The notes: a model not told the origin generated them from the letters alone. A stretch of 50,886 nt of DNA from Syntrophaceae bacterium UBA2188 (GCA_002327985.1 DCVM01000008.1:1-50886); one strand, 5' to 3'. Counted from the stretch's first letter, positions 31,957 to 40,581 are shown. A program made the numbers and translations.

Positions 31957-32736
31957 TTATTTTTGTGAGCTCAACAGGCTATCCAAAACTTCTTTAAAGA
32001 CAGGGAAGGGCTGGGCGCCCCTGATTCGCTTCAGTGCTTTCATTCTCAAAGACCCCTGCTCAGGGATGCCTATAAGAAAGGTAGGGGTGCCCCTGACTCC
32101 GGTTCTTTGTCCCTCCATCATATCTTTCCGAATTTCATTCGCATATCTTCCGCTATCCAAACATTCTTGAAACTTGAATAAATCCAAATTAAGAGTTGCG
32201 GCATGACGAGCCAAATCCGCCACCTCTAAGGCTGTGAAATTCGCAAAGAGCTGATCGTGCATCTCCCAGTATTTTCCCTGTTCATTTGCACACCGACTTG
32301 CTTCAGCGGCTTTCAATGCTTTCTTGTGAATGGATTCGAGAGGGAAATCGAAAAAGAAATATTTGACCTTACCGGAGGAGACATATTCTTTCTCGATTTG
32401 CGGCCACGTCTCACGGACGTGTCTTGCACAGTAGGGTCACTCGTATTCGGAAAACTCCATCAGGATGAGTTTCGCATTCTTATCGCCCTTAAAGGGTTTA
32501 CCCGAGAGATCGATGAAAAGATTTTGAGGATCTTCCTCCAGGAGTCCCCGTGCCCGCAATACGTTCTTAATCTCTTGAAGATCCTTTTGAATGGTTTTTT
32601 GGCTTTGTTTCAGTTCCTCAACCTCTTTGCTTAAATTCTTTAGCTCCTCACTCGTTTGGGGCCAACCGGGCTGGACGAAAAAAAGCATCATGAGGATCAT
32701 GCCGACAGTGAAACTAAAATAATTCATTTTCATCAT
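31957..32736 (-). CDS. Candidate selenoprotein: secreted DsbA/thioredoxin-fold protein with UxxC
   Basis: 260 codons in one frame, interrupted only by TGA at 32439-32437 (codon 100). The context is MEFSEYE-(TGA)-PYCARHV, and the family's active site is Glu-Tyr-x-Cys-Pro-Tyr-Cys, so the TGA replaces the first redox Cys; Cys103 is the second. Before it lie a signal peptide (about 1-27) and a short coiled coil (about 28-62). After it the alpha-helical insertion and the cis-Pro motif GVRGTPTFLIG (Pro218) are intact for 159 codons. Such proteins oxidise or reduce periplasmic thiols. GGGGAG lies 9 nt before the ATG. If Sec is not inserted, the gene is a pseudogene. It follows a large BTAD regulator by 73 nt. 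Confidence 0.75.
32399..32439 (-). promoter_or_regulatory. Candidate bacterial SECIS hairpin after the in-frame UGA
   Basis: Reading leftward after UGA (32439-32437), 15 nt precede a 6-bp stem CACGUC (32421-32416) / GACGUG (32410-32405), closed by a 5-nt loop CGUGA. A lower stem UGUG (32430-32427) / CGCA (32402-32399) is possible. The apical loop begins 21 nt after UGA and has G as its second base. Both fit the published bacterial SECIS model: loop 16-37 nt from UGA, a G in the first two loop positions. Confidence 0.5.
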
Positions 32737-32754
32737 TGAAAAAATCTCCCCCCA

Positions 32755-32775
32755 CCCCTCTTTGCCAAAGAGGGG
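32755..32775. repeat. Palindrome CCCCTCTTTG-C-CAAAGAGGGG
   Basis: A perfect 10-bp inverted repeat, sister of 30719-30739. It sits between the BTAD regulator and the thioredoxin-fold gene; the latter's ribosome binding site borders it. Confidence 0.75.
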
Positions 32776-32809
32776 TAATCTTTCCCTTAGGCCTCTTTAC
32801 CCCCGGAGC

Positions 32810-35800
32810 TTACTCTTTTTGTTTGATTTTTTCCAAAATTTTATTATAGATCGCCTCCGTGCTGTCATCGGGGTGGGTCTTCAGCTCTTTCTTGAGGACC
32901 TTCTTGCAAGCCTGATAAGTCTTCAGGGCCTCATTGTACAACCCTTTTGCAGAATACAGCATCATCAGTTTCTGATAGGATTCCTCCAAAATGGGATCTG
33001 CTTGGATCACCTTTTTATAGCAGTCTATCGCCTTTTTGGATGAACCCTGCCGTTCATGGAGACGGGCGGTCTGATGAAGTAATTGGATATACCTATTCCT
33101 CAACTCCTCTCTCTTTTTATCGGCCCAAATTGAATAAAGATCCTCTTCGAGGAAATCCCCTTGATACATTTCCAGGGCCTCCTCATAGGAAGAGAGAGCC
33201 TTTTTCTCTTCTCCCCTTTTTTCCATTTCTTCACCTTGTTTGGTCAGGGTGAGAAACCGATGGATGTCGACCTGGCATAACTCATTGTCCAGGAAGATTT
33301 GATTGTCATGGAGGTGGATATAGAAGAAACCAAATTCATGCGAAAAGGCAGGTTCCAATGTCGTCCGTAGCCGATGTAATGTCGTTTTGAAATTATTTTC
33401 TGTCCGCCCTGGCTTTTCCTCAGGCCAAAGATCTTCAATGAGAATTTCTTTTGGAATAGCTGTCATGCCACGCGATACAATGGCTTTTAAAAGTTGTTTA
33501 GGCTGGTGTCGATCCCATTTCTCTTCCCCGAGGAGAACATTTCCACGAAATACTCTGAAACTGCCAAGGGTCTCAATTCGAACCTGAGGAGCCCTTGAAC
33601 GGTAAATCGTTCTTCTGATCTCCCAGACCTTATTTTGGATTGTAGGATCCGAATGATTTGACAGTTTTTTTAGTCCTTCATCTGTGGCAGGGGAAAGATT
33701 GAGGGTAAGAATTTGTGTAATATAATCAATGGCTTCCTCAACCTTTAATTCTAATGCCAAGAGACATGCCTTCGTGAGGTAAGGTTTACCTAACAAGTAA
33801 AAATACCTATATTTCTTTTCTGCCGCCACCTTGAACCCTGCCCGAAGATGAAGGACGGCTTCTTCTCTCTTTTCTTGATCCCATTTCAGGAAAGCGAGAC
33901 ACCAATGAGCCTCCACCAATGAGTTGTAACTCGAAATGGATGAAAAGTATCGCAAAGCCTCGTTCAGTTCCTTTTCCCCCCTTTCAATATCTTTGGTCTC
34001 ATGGCAGATCAGTCCCGATATGATTTTGACACGGTTAAGGTGGTATCTTGACGGAGCTTGTTTTGACAAGGTTTCGATGGATTGGTCAATCGCCTCCCTA
34101 GCTTTTTTAAAATCTTTTTGATGGAGATAAATCAATCCTAACAATCTAAATGCCAACCCTTTTAGAAAATTATTTTTCAAAGATTGCGCCGTACTGACAT
34201 AACGATTTCCAATGTGTTCTGCATCGATCAGATCTTCCCGTACGAGTTTTAAGTATCCTGTGATTTCATAGACCCATGGACCCATTGAAACAAAACCATA
34301 TTCCTCGATTCCTACCTGAAGGAGTTTAGAAAGATGATGAGCTTTTTCGAAATCACCCTTGGAAAGGGATAGAATACAATTGACCATGGTGCCCATCGTT
34401 TTAAGTTCTTTATGGTAGTCAATTTTTTCGGTATGGGTCTCTAATTTTTGACAAGCCTCCTCTGCGCGAGAGAATTCTCCAACACAGATCAGGCCTACGG
34501 CGGATGAGAGCAAGGAATAAACTTGAAGGGGAAGGTCGTGGATCTCTTTAGAAATAAAATAAGCATTTTCACAGGCCAGGAGTCCTTTTCGGATATTGCC
34601 TTCTGCTAAAAGATAGGCCTGACCCGTACAATACCACAGGGTTGCCCTTTCATACGGATAGACCTTACCCTCTGCCGATTCTAATAAGACCTCAGCCTTC
34701 TTGATCAACGAAGAGATGGGAAAAAGATGGATGCCTGTCTGGACAATGGTCAACATTAATTGTGCAAGGGAGAAGAGTTCCCCTTTGATCTCCTCGTTTT
34801 CTTTAAAAAGTTGATAGGCCTTCTGAAGGGAGATTACAATTTCCTGCCCTGCCATAAACTGTTTTGCCATCGTCCGATAAAGAAGGAGCCATGGATTTTT
34901 CTGCACCAGGTCTTCTGGAAGGGCATCGACCCAGGAGACCAAATCACTCTTTCTTCCTTTTCGTAAAAGGTCGGCTCCCAATGGTTCAATTAAGGAAATG
35001 GCCTGGGGATAGGCTTTTGCCTCGAGGAAATACTTGATCGCATTTTCTAAATCCCCCCTTTTTTTAAAAAGGTTTCCTGTTTTTAGGTCTAATGAAACTC
35101 TTTCTTCGGCGGTTGTTTCAGCGAAATATTTGGCCTTCAGGAAATTCCTGAACATATGGTGATACCGAAATAACCAACCCCTCTTCTCATCGTAAAAGGA
35201 CTGCACGAAAAGGTTTTTTCTTGCATGGTCCCGAAGGATTTCTTCAGCATTTTCTATCTCAAATAACTCCTTCGCAAAATGGGGTTCGATGATGTCCATG
35301 ATAGATGATTTCAGAAGAAATTGCTGGGTCTCTTTCGATTGGGAATATAAGATCTCTTTGCCAAAATACTGGAAAATTTCTTTATTAAAATAGTCAGGGA
35401 GGTCTTGGGCAATGAATTTTTCTCTCGAAAAGTCTGAACGTCGAAGAAGCGATTCAGAAAGCAGGATCAAACCGCCGATCCACCCCTCCGTGGCGACAAC
35501 AATTTTACTTAATTGATTCTCATTCAAAGCTATTTTTTTTAGCTTCTGGAAAAATTGCTTGACTTCATTAGGGGTAAAGGCAAGGTCTTCATTCGTCAGG
35601 ATGAAAGCTTCTTGCCTGATTTTGAGGTGTTGAAATTCAAGGGATAGAGGAGGTGTCCCTCTGGATAACATGATTAAATGGGCATTGGAGGGCAGATTTT
35701 CTATTAGGGCCTGTAAACATTGGAAGGGAAGGGGATCCTGAAAGAGACGATCTAACCCATCGAAAACGAGTTGAAGCGGATGGGAAACATTTTTAAAAAT

Positions 35801-36160
35801 GAAATCAGCGATATCTCGAAAACGGGATTTCGCTGAGGCTGGGGTCATCATTTCAATCGGGATGGAGGGGAGAGGAGAGAGGTCACTCTTTTTTAGCACA
35901 TGCTGGAGAGATTGAACGATCAGATCATAAAGGTTGATGGGATCGGAATGTGATTGATCTAAGTTCAGCCAGGCAGTAGGTATCTTAGATGTTTTCACGT
36001 AAGAGGCAATCAGGGTCGTTTTACCCTGAGCGGCCTGGCCCAAGATGAGTATTAATTTTTTATCACTATTTTTTTTCAGAATATCAAGGAGACGGGGACG
36101 AGGCAAGGTCTGTGACAAATGAGGAGGGGTAATGGAGGGTAGACGAACAGATCGGTTCAC
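32810..36160 (-). CDS. MalT-like STAND ATPase / TPR / BTAD transcriptional regulator
   Basis: 1116 residues. The N-terminus PRPRLLDILKK leads into a P-loop ATPase with Walker A GQAAQGKTTL (41-50) and an LVFDGLDRL Walker B-like strand, of the MalT/STAND type. A long array of tetratricopeptide-like helices follows (about 370-830). Near 870-960 is an OmpR-like winged helix (VRIETLGSFRVF; PKEILIEDLWP). The C-terminal ~145 residues form a bacterial transcriptional activation domain (BTAD; FLEEDLYSIWADKKREEL). This is an inducer-sensing regulator with a SARP-type DNA-binding end. Targets are unknown; the downstream redox gene may be one. It is divergent from a GAF histidine kinase, with a 207-nt intergenic space. 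Confidence 0.88.
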   Translation of the reverse strand: MNRSVRLPSITPPHLSQTLPRPRLLDILKKNSDKKLILILGQAAQGKTTLIASYVKTSKIPTAWLNLDQSHSDPINLYDLIVQSLQHVLKKSDLSPLPSIPIEMMTPASAKSRFRDIADFIFKNVSHPLQLVFDGLDRLFQDPLPFQCLQALIENLPSNAHLIMLSRGTPPLSLEFQHLKIRQEAFILTNEDLAFTPNEVKQFFQKLKKIALNENQLSKIVVATEGWIGGLILLSESLLRRSDFSREKFIAQDLPDYFNKEIFQYFGKEILYSQSKETQQFLLKSSIMDIIEPHFAKELFEIENAEEILRDHARKNLFVQSFYDEKRGWLFRYHHMFRNFLKAKYFAETTAEERVSLDLKTGNLFKKRGDLENAIKYFLEAKAYPQAISLIEPLGADLLRKGRKSDLVSWVDALPEDLVQKNPWLLLYRTMAKQFMAGQEIVISLQKAYQLFKENEEIKGELFSLAQLMLTIVQTGIHLFPISSLIKKAEVLLESAEGKVYPYERATLWYCTGQAYLLAEGNIRKGLLACENAYFISKEIHDLPLQVYSLLSSAVGLICVGEFSRAEEACQKLETHTEKIDYHKELKTMGTMVNCILSLSKGDFEKAHHLSKLLQVGIEEYGFVSMGPWVYEITGYLKLVREDLIDAEHIGNRYVSTAQSLKNNFLKGLAFRLLGLIYLHQKDFKKAREAIDQSIETLSKQAPSRYHLNRVKIISGLICHETKDIERGEKELNEALRYFSSISSYNSLVEAHWCLAFLKWDQEKREEAVLHLRAGFKVAAEKKYRYFYLLGKPYLTKACLLALELKVEEAIDYITQILTLNLSPATDEGLKKLSNHSDPTIQNKVWEIRRTIYRSRAPQVRIETLGSFRVFRGNVLLGEEKWDRHQPKQLLKAIVSRGMTAIPKEILIEDLWPEEKPGRTENNFKTTLHRLRTTLEPAFSHEFGFFYIHLHDNQIFLDNELCQVDIHRFLTLTKQGEEMEKRGEEKKALSSYEEALEMYQGDFLEEDLYSIWADKKREELRNRYIQLLHQTARLHERQGSSKKAIDCYKKVIQADPILEESYQKLMMLYSAKGLYNEALKTYQACKKVLKKELKTHPDDSTEAIYNKILEKIKQKE

Positions 36161-36367
36161 CTGAAATTCTCCAGAAAACCCAAATTTCCTTTAGAACAAC
36201 TGCCACTATAGCATAACTGTATGAATAATCAATAAGATTTCTGAAAAAGTCCGAAATCCCTGATCCAGAGAGGGCAAAATCATTTTATAGAGGTCTCCTA
36301 TTTTTTGCTTGACAGACTGAGGGGTTTTTCTTATACGTAATAAATATTCGCAGAGAGTATCATTCCG

Positions 36368-37828
36368 ATGCAGCCCCTTCATGAAACAAGTCGCAAAAGG
36401 GATCGAAGGAAGGCCTTCCGCCGGAGCGAAGACCGGGCAGGGGAGCAGGCCTATCAAGGTAAGGTTCGGAAACTTCAGTCTTTGCTCGAGTTGGGTCAAC
36501 TGATCGGTCTGGACCTTCAACTCAATGAAATGCTCTTGAAGATCTCCCGGAAGGCCTGTGAGGTCATGGAAGCAGATCGATGCAGTATTTTTCTCCATGA
36601 CCCTCATACGGATGAACTCTGGTCAACCGTTGCCTTGGGGATGGCAGGAGAAGTGATCCGAATTCCCTCCAGCATTGGACTGGCAGGGTATTGTTTTCAG
36701 ACTGGAGAGACCATCAATTTAAAAGATGCCTATACCGATGACCGGTTCAATAAAGAAGTGGATTCTCAGACAGGTTACCATACACAGAGCGTGCTTTGTA
36801 TGCCCCTCTATAGTCGAGCAGGTTCGAGATTGGGAGTCATTCAGCTCCTCAATAAGAGAGATGGCATTTTTACGGTAGAAGATGAGACCTTTCTCCAGAC
36901 CTTTGGAAACAATGCATCCGTCTTTATCGAAATGGCCCAGCTTCAAAAGGGTCGATTGGATGCTATCGAACAATCGCGAAAGGAACTCGAGCGCTTGAAC
37001 AGGGCCAAGAGCAAAGCCCTCGACCATCTCTCTCATGAACTCCGAACCCCTCTGGCCGTGATTCAGGGGAATATTCGTATTCTTAAGCGTAAGACCCAGA
37101 CACAGACCCCCCCCCTTATCAAAGAAGAGATTTTCGAATCGTTGAAGAAGAATTTGAATCGTCTTTCTGACATCCAGCAGGAAACCGATCAGATTATTCG
37201 AACTTACCAGGAATTGGAGACAAAGCCTGCCATGGAAGGACTCGAGATCCATCGGTCCCTCCTTCCCGAAGACATTTCTCTTTATTCCTTTGTGGAACAT
37301 CTCCTCGAGCGCATAGAGAAACAGGCTAATCATCGCGAGATTCAAATCATCCTGGACGGGGCAAAGGATCTTAATTTACATATGGACCCTAAAATCCTTG
37401 AAGAGAGCCTGGAGGGACTGATCAAAAATGCCATTGAGAACACCCCTGATGAAGGGATGATCCGGGTTATTTTGGAAAAGAAAGACCGGTGGACCCAGCT
37501 CAAGGTGATGGATTTCGGAATCGGGATCACGAAGGAGAGCCAGAGTCATCTTTTCGACGGGTTGTTCCATACGCAAGATACAGAACTCTACACCTCTAAA
37601 AAGCCTTACGATTTCGGAGCAGGCGGGAAGGGGTTGGACCTTCTGCGCATCAAAACTTATGGACAGCGATTCGGTTTCGATATCTCGGAAGGGAGCCAAC
37701 GATGCCTTTCCCTCCCAACGGATCAGGATCTCTGCCCAGGGAAAATCTCTTTATGCCCACACTGTAAAACACATGAAGACTGTTTGAGCTCCGGGGGAAG
37801 CACCTTCTGCCTAACTTTCCCTAATTGA
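36368..37828 (+). CDS. GAF-domain sensor histidine kinase with C-terminal Cys cluster
   Basis: 486 residues, cytosolic. An N-terminal coiled segment is followed by a GAF domain (about 45-190), a dimerisation helix with the phospho-acceptor His223 in HLSHELRTPL and a HATPase domain (N box Asn354, G1 box DFGIGI at 382-387, GAGGKGLDLL near 417-426). Inserted just before the last strand is a cysteine cluster: Cys446, Cys456, Cys463, Cys466, Cys472 and Cys481, including CPHC. It could bind metal or sense redox state, but no such role is established here. It is followed 12 nt later by a second kinase. Confidence 0.9.
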   Translation: MQPLHETSRKRDRRKAFRRSEDRAGEQAYQGKVRKLQSLLELGQLIGLDLQLNEMLLKISRKACEVMEADRCSIFLHDPHTDELWSTVALGMAGEVIRIPSSIGLAGYCFQTGETINLKDAYTDDRFNKEVDSQTGYHTQSVLCMPLYSRAGSRLGVIQLLNKRDGIFTVEDETFLQTFGNNASVFIEMAQLQKGRLDAIEQSRKELERLNRAKSKALDHLSHELRTPLAVIQGNIRILKRKTQTQTPPLIKEEIFESLKKNLNRLSDIQQETDQIIRTYQELETKPAMEGLEIHRSLLPEDISLYSFVEHLLERIEKQANHREIQIILDGAKDLNLHMDPKILEESLEGLIKNAIENTPDEGMIRVILEKKDRWTQLKVMDFGIGITKESQSHLFDGLFHTQDTELYTSKKPYDFGAGGKGLDLLRIKTYGQRFGFDISEGSQRCLSLPTDQDLCPGKISLCPHCKTHEDCLSSGGSTFCLTFPN

Positions 37829-37840
37829 GAGGAGTAAACT

Positions 37841-38647
37841 TTGAAGGGGTTTAAAATCAAGAAGGATATTCCAAAAGTTGAGAAACCAATCGAAGAAAAA
37901 GCGAACGGTAAAGAACGTTTGTTTGATCTGCTCATTCATGACCTCACGAGTCCTTTATCCATTGTTTCAACCACCGCTGACAATTTGATTCATAAATCAG
38001 ATCACTATGGGCCACTGACCGATCAACAGAAACGGATGATCGATCGTATTTCGAGAAATAGCCACAAGGCACAGAAATTACTTCAGGAGATGATTGAGAT
38101 TCTTCGCTCAGAAGAAAGATTGTTCCAAAAGGAATTTTTTTCAATTGAAAATACCCTTCAGGATTCCATGTTGGATGTGCTCGAGATGAGCATCCCGAGC
38201 GCCGCGGAAAAGCTTTGCCATGTTGAGAATCACGAAGCGTTCTGGCAGTGTCTCAAGGAGCATTGGATTTTTGTTGAAATCACCGGTCGATATGGTCAGG
38301 CTCCCTTCTGCCATGATCGGAAAAAGATTCAACAAATTCTTCGGAACCTGATGAGCAATGCCATGAAATATCGACGCGAAAGAGTGGAAGTGAAGATCAG
38401 CGGAGAGGAGGACCTCCATGTTTCCGTCGAAGATGATGGTATCGGAATTCCGGCAGAGGAACAAGAGGCGGTGTTCAAACGGTTTGTTCAGCTTCATGAT
38501 AAAAAACAGATCTATGTTCAAGGCCTCGGGCTCGGTCTGACAGGAGTCAAGACTCTGATAGATGCGATGGGAGGAGACATTAAGTTAGAGAGTCAGGAGG
38601 GAGTGGGGACACGGTTCGTCGTCCGAATTCCTCCCATTTTGCCTTAA
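37841..38647 (+). CDS. Sensor histidine kinase (no sensor domain)
   Basis: 268 residues, beginning at TTG 37841 with a strong AGAGGAG (37828-37834). The phospho-acceptor His33 sits in LLIHDLTSPLSIV. The ATPase region has Asn173 (N box, LMSNAMKY), DDGIGIP (198-204), FKRFVQ and GLGLGL (228-233). No membrane helix or input domain is present, so input may come from the GAF kinase encoded immediately upstream (possible heterodimer or phosphorelay). A segment with Cys126, Cys137 and Cys157 between the His helix and the ATPase is unusual. Confidence 0.9.
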   Translation: MKGFKIKKDIPKVEKPIEEKANGKERLFDLLIHDLTSPLSIVSTTADNLIHKSDHYGPLTDQQKRMIDRISRNSHKAQKLLQEMIEILRSEERLFQKEFFSIENTLQDSMLDVLEMSIPSAAEKLCHVENHEAFWQCLKEHWIFVEITGRYGQAPFCHDRKKIQQILRNLMSNAMKYRRERVEVKISGEEDLHVSVEDDGIGIPAEEQEAVFKRFVQLHDKKQIYVQGLGLGLTGVKTLIDAMGGDIKLESQEGVGTRFVVRIPPILP

Positions 38648-38695
38648 TTGATTTAAACTTTTGACCAACGGCTTTTATAAAAATATGCCAGAATA

Positions 38696-38858
38696 CCCCT
38701 CAGCTCTGCTGGGGGGATGAATGGCCTCCCTCTCCCCTGGGGGGAGAGGGTTAGGGTGAGGGGGAAATGATCTTATCATCACCCCCACCTTAATCCTCCC
38801 CCATCAAGGGGGAGGAAAGTTTTTTAGAGAATTTGATGCCCCGCAGCTTGCTGCGGGG
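38696..38858. repeat. Cluster of four hairpin-forming palindromes
   Basis: Between the second kinase and the first response regulator are four inverted repeats: 38696-38716 (9 bp), 38728-38750 (10-bp stem CCCTCTCCCC), 38795-38815 (8-bp stem CCTCCCCC) and 38839-38858 (9-bp stem CCCCGCAGC, 2-nt loop). The spacer (38648-38892) has no gene. The last palindrome is of a type seen widely as an interspersed repeat. They may separate two transcripts. Confidence 0.75.
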
Positions 38859-38892
38859 TAGTTCACTTATATAAAACAGAGGAGGGAACATC

Positions 38893-39387
38893 ATGACGGA
38901 GTCTATTTTAAACGGGAAACGGATCTTGGCGGTTGACGATGAACCAGATGTGTTGTCCACCTTAGAGGAAGAAATTTTAGGAGCCGCACCGAGCTGTAAA
39001 TTCGAGAAAGCCACGACCTATCAGGAAGCAGTTAAAAAGTTAGAGTCACAAACCTATGATGTCGTCGTCCTTGACATCATGGGGGTTCGTGGTTTCGACC
39101 TGTTAGAATTGGCTGTGAGCCGAAATTTCAAAGTCGCCATGCTGACGGCTCATGCGCTCAACCCCGACGCCTTAAAGCGCTCATTTGAAATGAAAGCCAG
39201 GGCTTACCTCCCCAAGGAAAAATTAGGGGAAGTCGTTCCCTTCTTGGAAGATGTGCTCAATTATGAATATCTCCCGGGATGGAAGCGGCTTTTAGAGAAA
39301 ATGAAAGGGTTTTTTGATAACAAATTTGAATCGGACTGGGAGAAGAAGACAGGCTTGCTTTGGCAGGAATGGCACAAGTGGGATTAG
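38893..39387 (+). CDS. Single-domain response regulator, paralogue 1
   Basis: 164 residues. The receiver domain has the acidic pair Asp15/Asp16 (AVDDEPDV), phospho-acceptor Asp61 (VVVLDIMGVRG), Thr85 (MLTAHA) and Lys108 (LPKEKLG). A conserved ~40-residue C-terminal tail (EYLPGWKRLLEKMKGFF) lacks a DNA-binding or enzymatic output. GGAGGG is 7 nt before the ATG. It likely takes phosphate from the adjacent kinases and acts by protein contact. Confidence 0.92.
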   Translation: MTESILNGKRILAVDDEPDVLSTLEEEILGAAPSCKFEKATTYQEAVKKLESQTYDVVVLDIMGVRGFDLLELAVSRNFKVAMLTAHALNPDALKRSFEMKARAYLPKEKLGEVVPFLEDVLNYEYLPGWKRLLEKMKGFFDNKFESDWEKKTGLLWQEWHKWD

Positions 39388-39420
39388 GAGAGGCCGACGG
39401 AAAGATGGAAGCATCTCGAT

Positions 39421-39450
39421 GCGCTAAGCGCTTTGCCTGCTGCAGGCAGG
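39421..39450. repeat. Palindromic repeat between response regulators 1 and 2
   Basis: GCGCTAAGCGCTT (39421-39433, shared with 8214-8226) is followed by the palindrome CCTGCTGCAGGCAGG (39436-39450). It lies in the 99-nt spacer between paralogues 1 and 2. Confidence 0.6.
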
Positions 39451-39486
39451 CGCGATGCATCATTGATTAAAAAAGGAGGTCATTCC

Positions 39487-39999
39487 ATGCCCGAATCTAT
39501 TCTTAATGGAAAGAAGATTTTGGCTGTCGATGATGAGCCGGATGTTTTGGAAGTTATCGAGGAAGAGATTCTTACAGCCGCCCCCAAATGTAAGTTCGAT
39601 AAAACGACCTCTTATTTTGAGGCACATAAAAAGTTGGCGTCCAAACATTATAATCTTGTGATCTTGGATATCATGGGGGTCCGTGGCTTCCATCTCTTGG
39701 ACCTTGCCGTGAGCCGTCACTTGCTGGTTACCATGCTGACCGCTCATTCGCTTAACCCAGAATCTTTGAAGCGCTCTATTGAAAAGAAGGCCCGGGCTTA
39801 CCTGCCCAAGGAGAGGCTTGGAGAGATTGTTCCGTTCTTAGAAGATGTTCTGGAAGAAAGAGAATTCTTATCTGGGTGGGATCGTTTGATGAAACAACTC
39901 AACGCCTATTTCAACTCACGTTGGGGAAAGTCCTGGAGGAAGTCTGAAGCTGCGTTCTGGAAGGAATTTGAAGAGAAGACCTCTCAAATCAAACGATGA
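39487..39999 (+). CDS. Single-domain response regulator, paralogue 2
   Basis: 170 residues from ATG 39487, chosen over an upstream frame extension because AGGAGGT lies at 39473-39479 and because the N-terminus (MPESILNGKKILAVDDEPDV) then matches its neighbours. Asp15/Asp16, Asp61, Thr85 and Lys108 are conserved. It differs from paralogues 1 and 3 after the switch region (GFHLLDLAVSRHLLV) and in the tail, suggesting a distinct partner. Confidence 0.92.
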   Translation: MPESILNGKKILAVDDEPDVLEVIEEEILTAAPKCKFDKTTSYFEAHKKLASKHYNLVILDIMGVRGFHLLDLAVSRHLLVTMLTAHSLNPESLKRSIEKKARAYLPKERLGEIVPFLEDVLEEREFLSGWDRLMKQLNAYFNSRWGKSWRKSEAAFWKEFEEKTSQIKR

Positions 40000-40071
40000 A
40001 AATAAAGTCTAAAGGGAATGGGTCGGTCATATAAATTGTCATCGATTTTAAATTGAAAAGGAGGAGATATC

Positions 40072-40581
40072 ATGGGAGGTTCCATTTTAAACGGGAAATC
40101 GGTACTGGCTGTGGACGATGAACCGGATGTTTTGAGCGTTCTGGAGGAAGAAATTAAGGAGGCCTGTCCGGATAGTCGATTTGATAAGGCCAGCACTTAT
40201 GAAGAAGCTGTGGCAAGAATGATCTCCTTGACCTATGATGTCGTGATCCTCGACATCATGGGGGTCCGTGGCTTCGACCTGTTAGAATTGGCTGTAAGCC
40301 GAAATTTTCCAGTGGCCATGCTCACAGCCCATGCGCTGACCCCCGAAGCCCTCAAACGTTCTTTTGAAATGGGAGCCCGGGCTTACCTGCCTAAGGAAAA
40401 ATTGGGGGAAATCGTTCCCTTTCTGGAGGATATGCTGAAGTATGAATATCTCCCTGGGTGGAAACGTCTCCTGGAAAAGCTCGAGGGATTCTTTAATGAG
40501 CGCTGGGGACAATATTGGAAGAAGTCTGAAGAAAAATTCTGGAAAGAGTTTGATGAAAAACCGGATCAACCTAAAAAATAA
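40072..40581 (+). CDS. Single-domain response regulator, paralogue 3
   Basis: 169 residues. The same receiver layout applies (Asp15/Asp16, Asp61, a Thr in MLTAHALT, a Lys in LPKEKLG). The C-terminal tail ends with a WKKSEEKFWKEF-like helix that resembles paralogue 2 more than paralogue 1. GGAGGAG precedes the ATG. It is the last of the tandem triplet and is followed 66 nt later by a phosphodiesterase-like gene. Confidence 0.92.
   Translation: MGGSILNGKSVLAVDDEPDVLSVLEEEIKEACPDSRFDKASTYEEAVARMISLTYDVVILDIMGVRGFDLLELAVSRNFPVAMLTAHALTPEALKRSFEMGARAYLPKEKLGEIVPFLEDMLKYEYLPGWKRLLEKLEGFFNERWGQYWKKSEEKFWKEFDEKPDQPKK

Noticed and set aside
30719..32775. CRISPR array from the palindromic repeats
   Set aside because: Copies are few, irregularly spaced and not separated by uniform spacers, and no cas genes are present.
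36206..36607. 133-codon minus-strand frame overlapping the GAF kinase
   Set aside because: Antisense to the start of a clear kinase gene, with no domain of its own.
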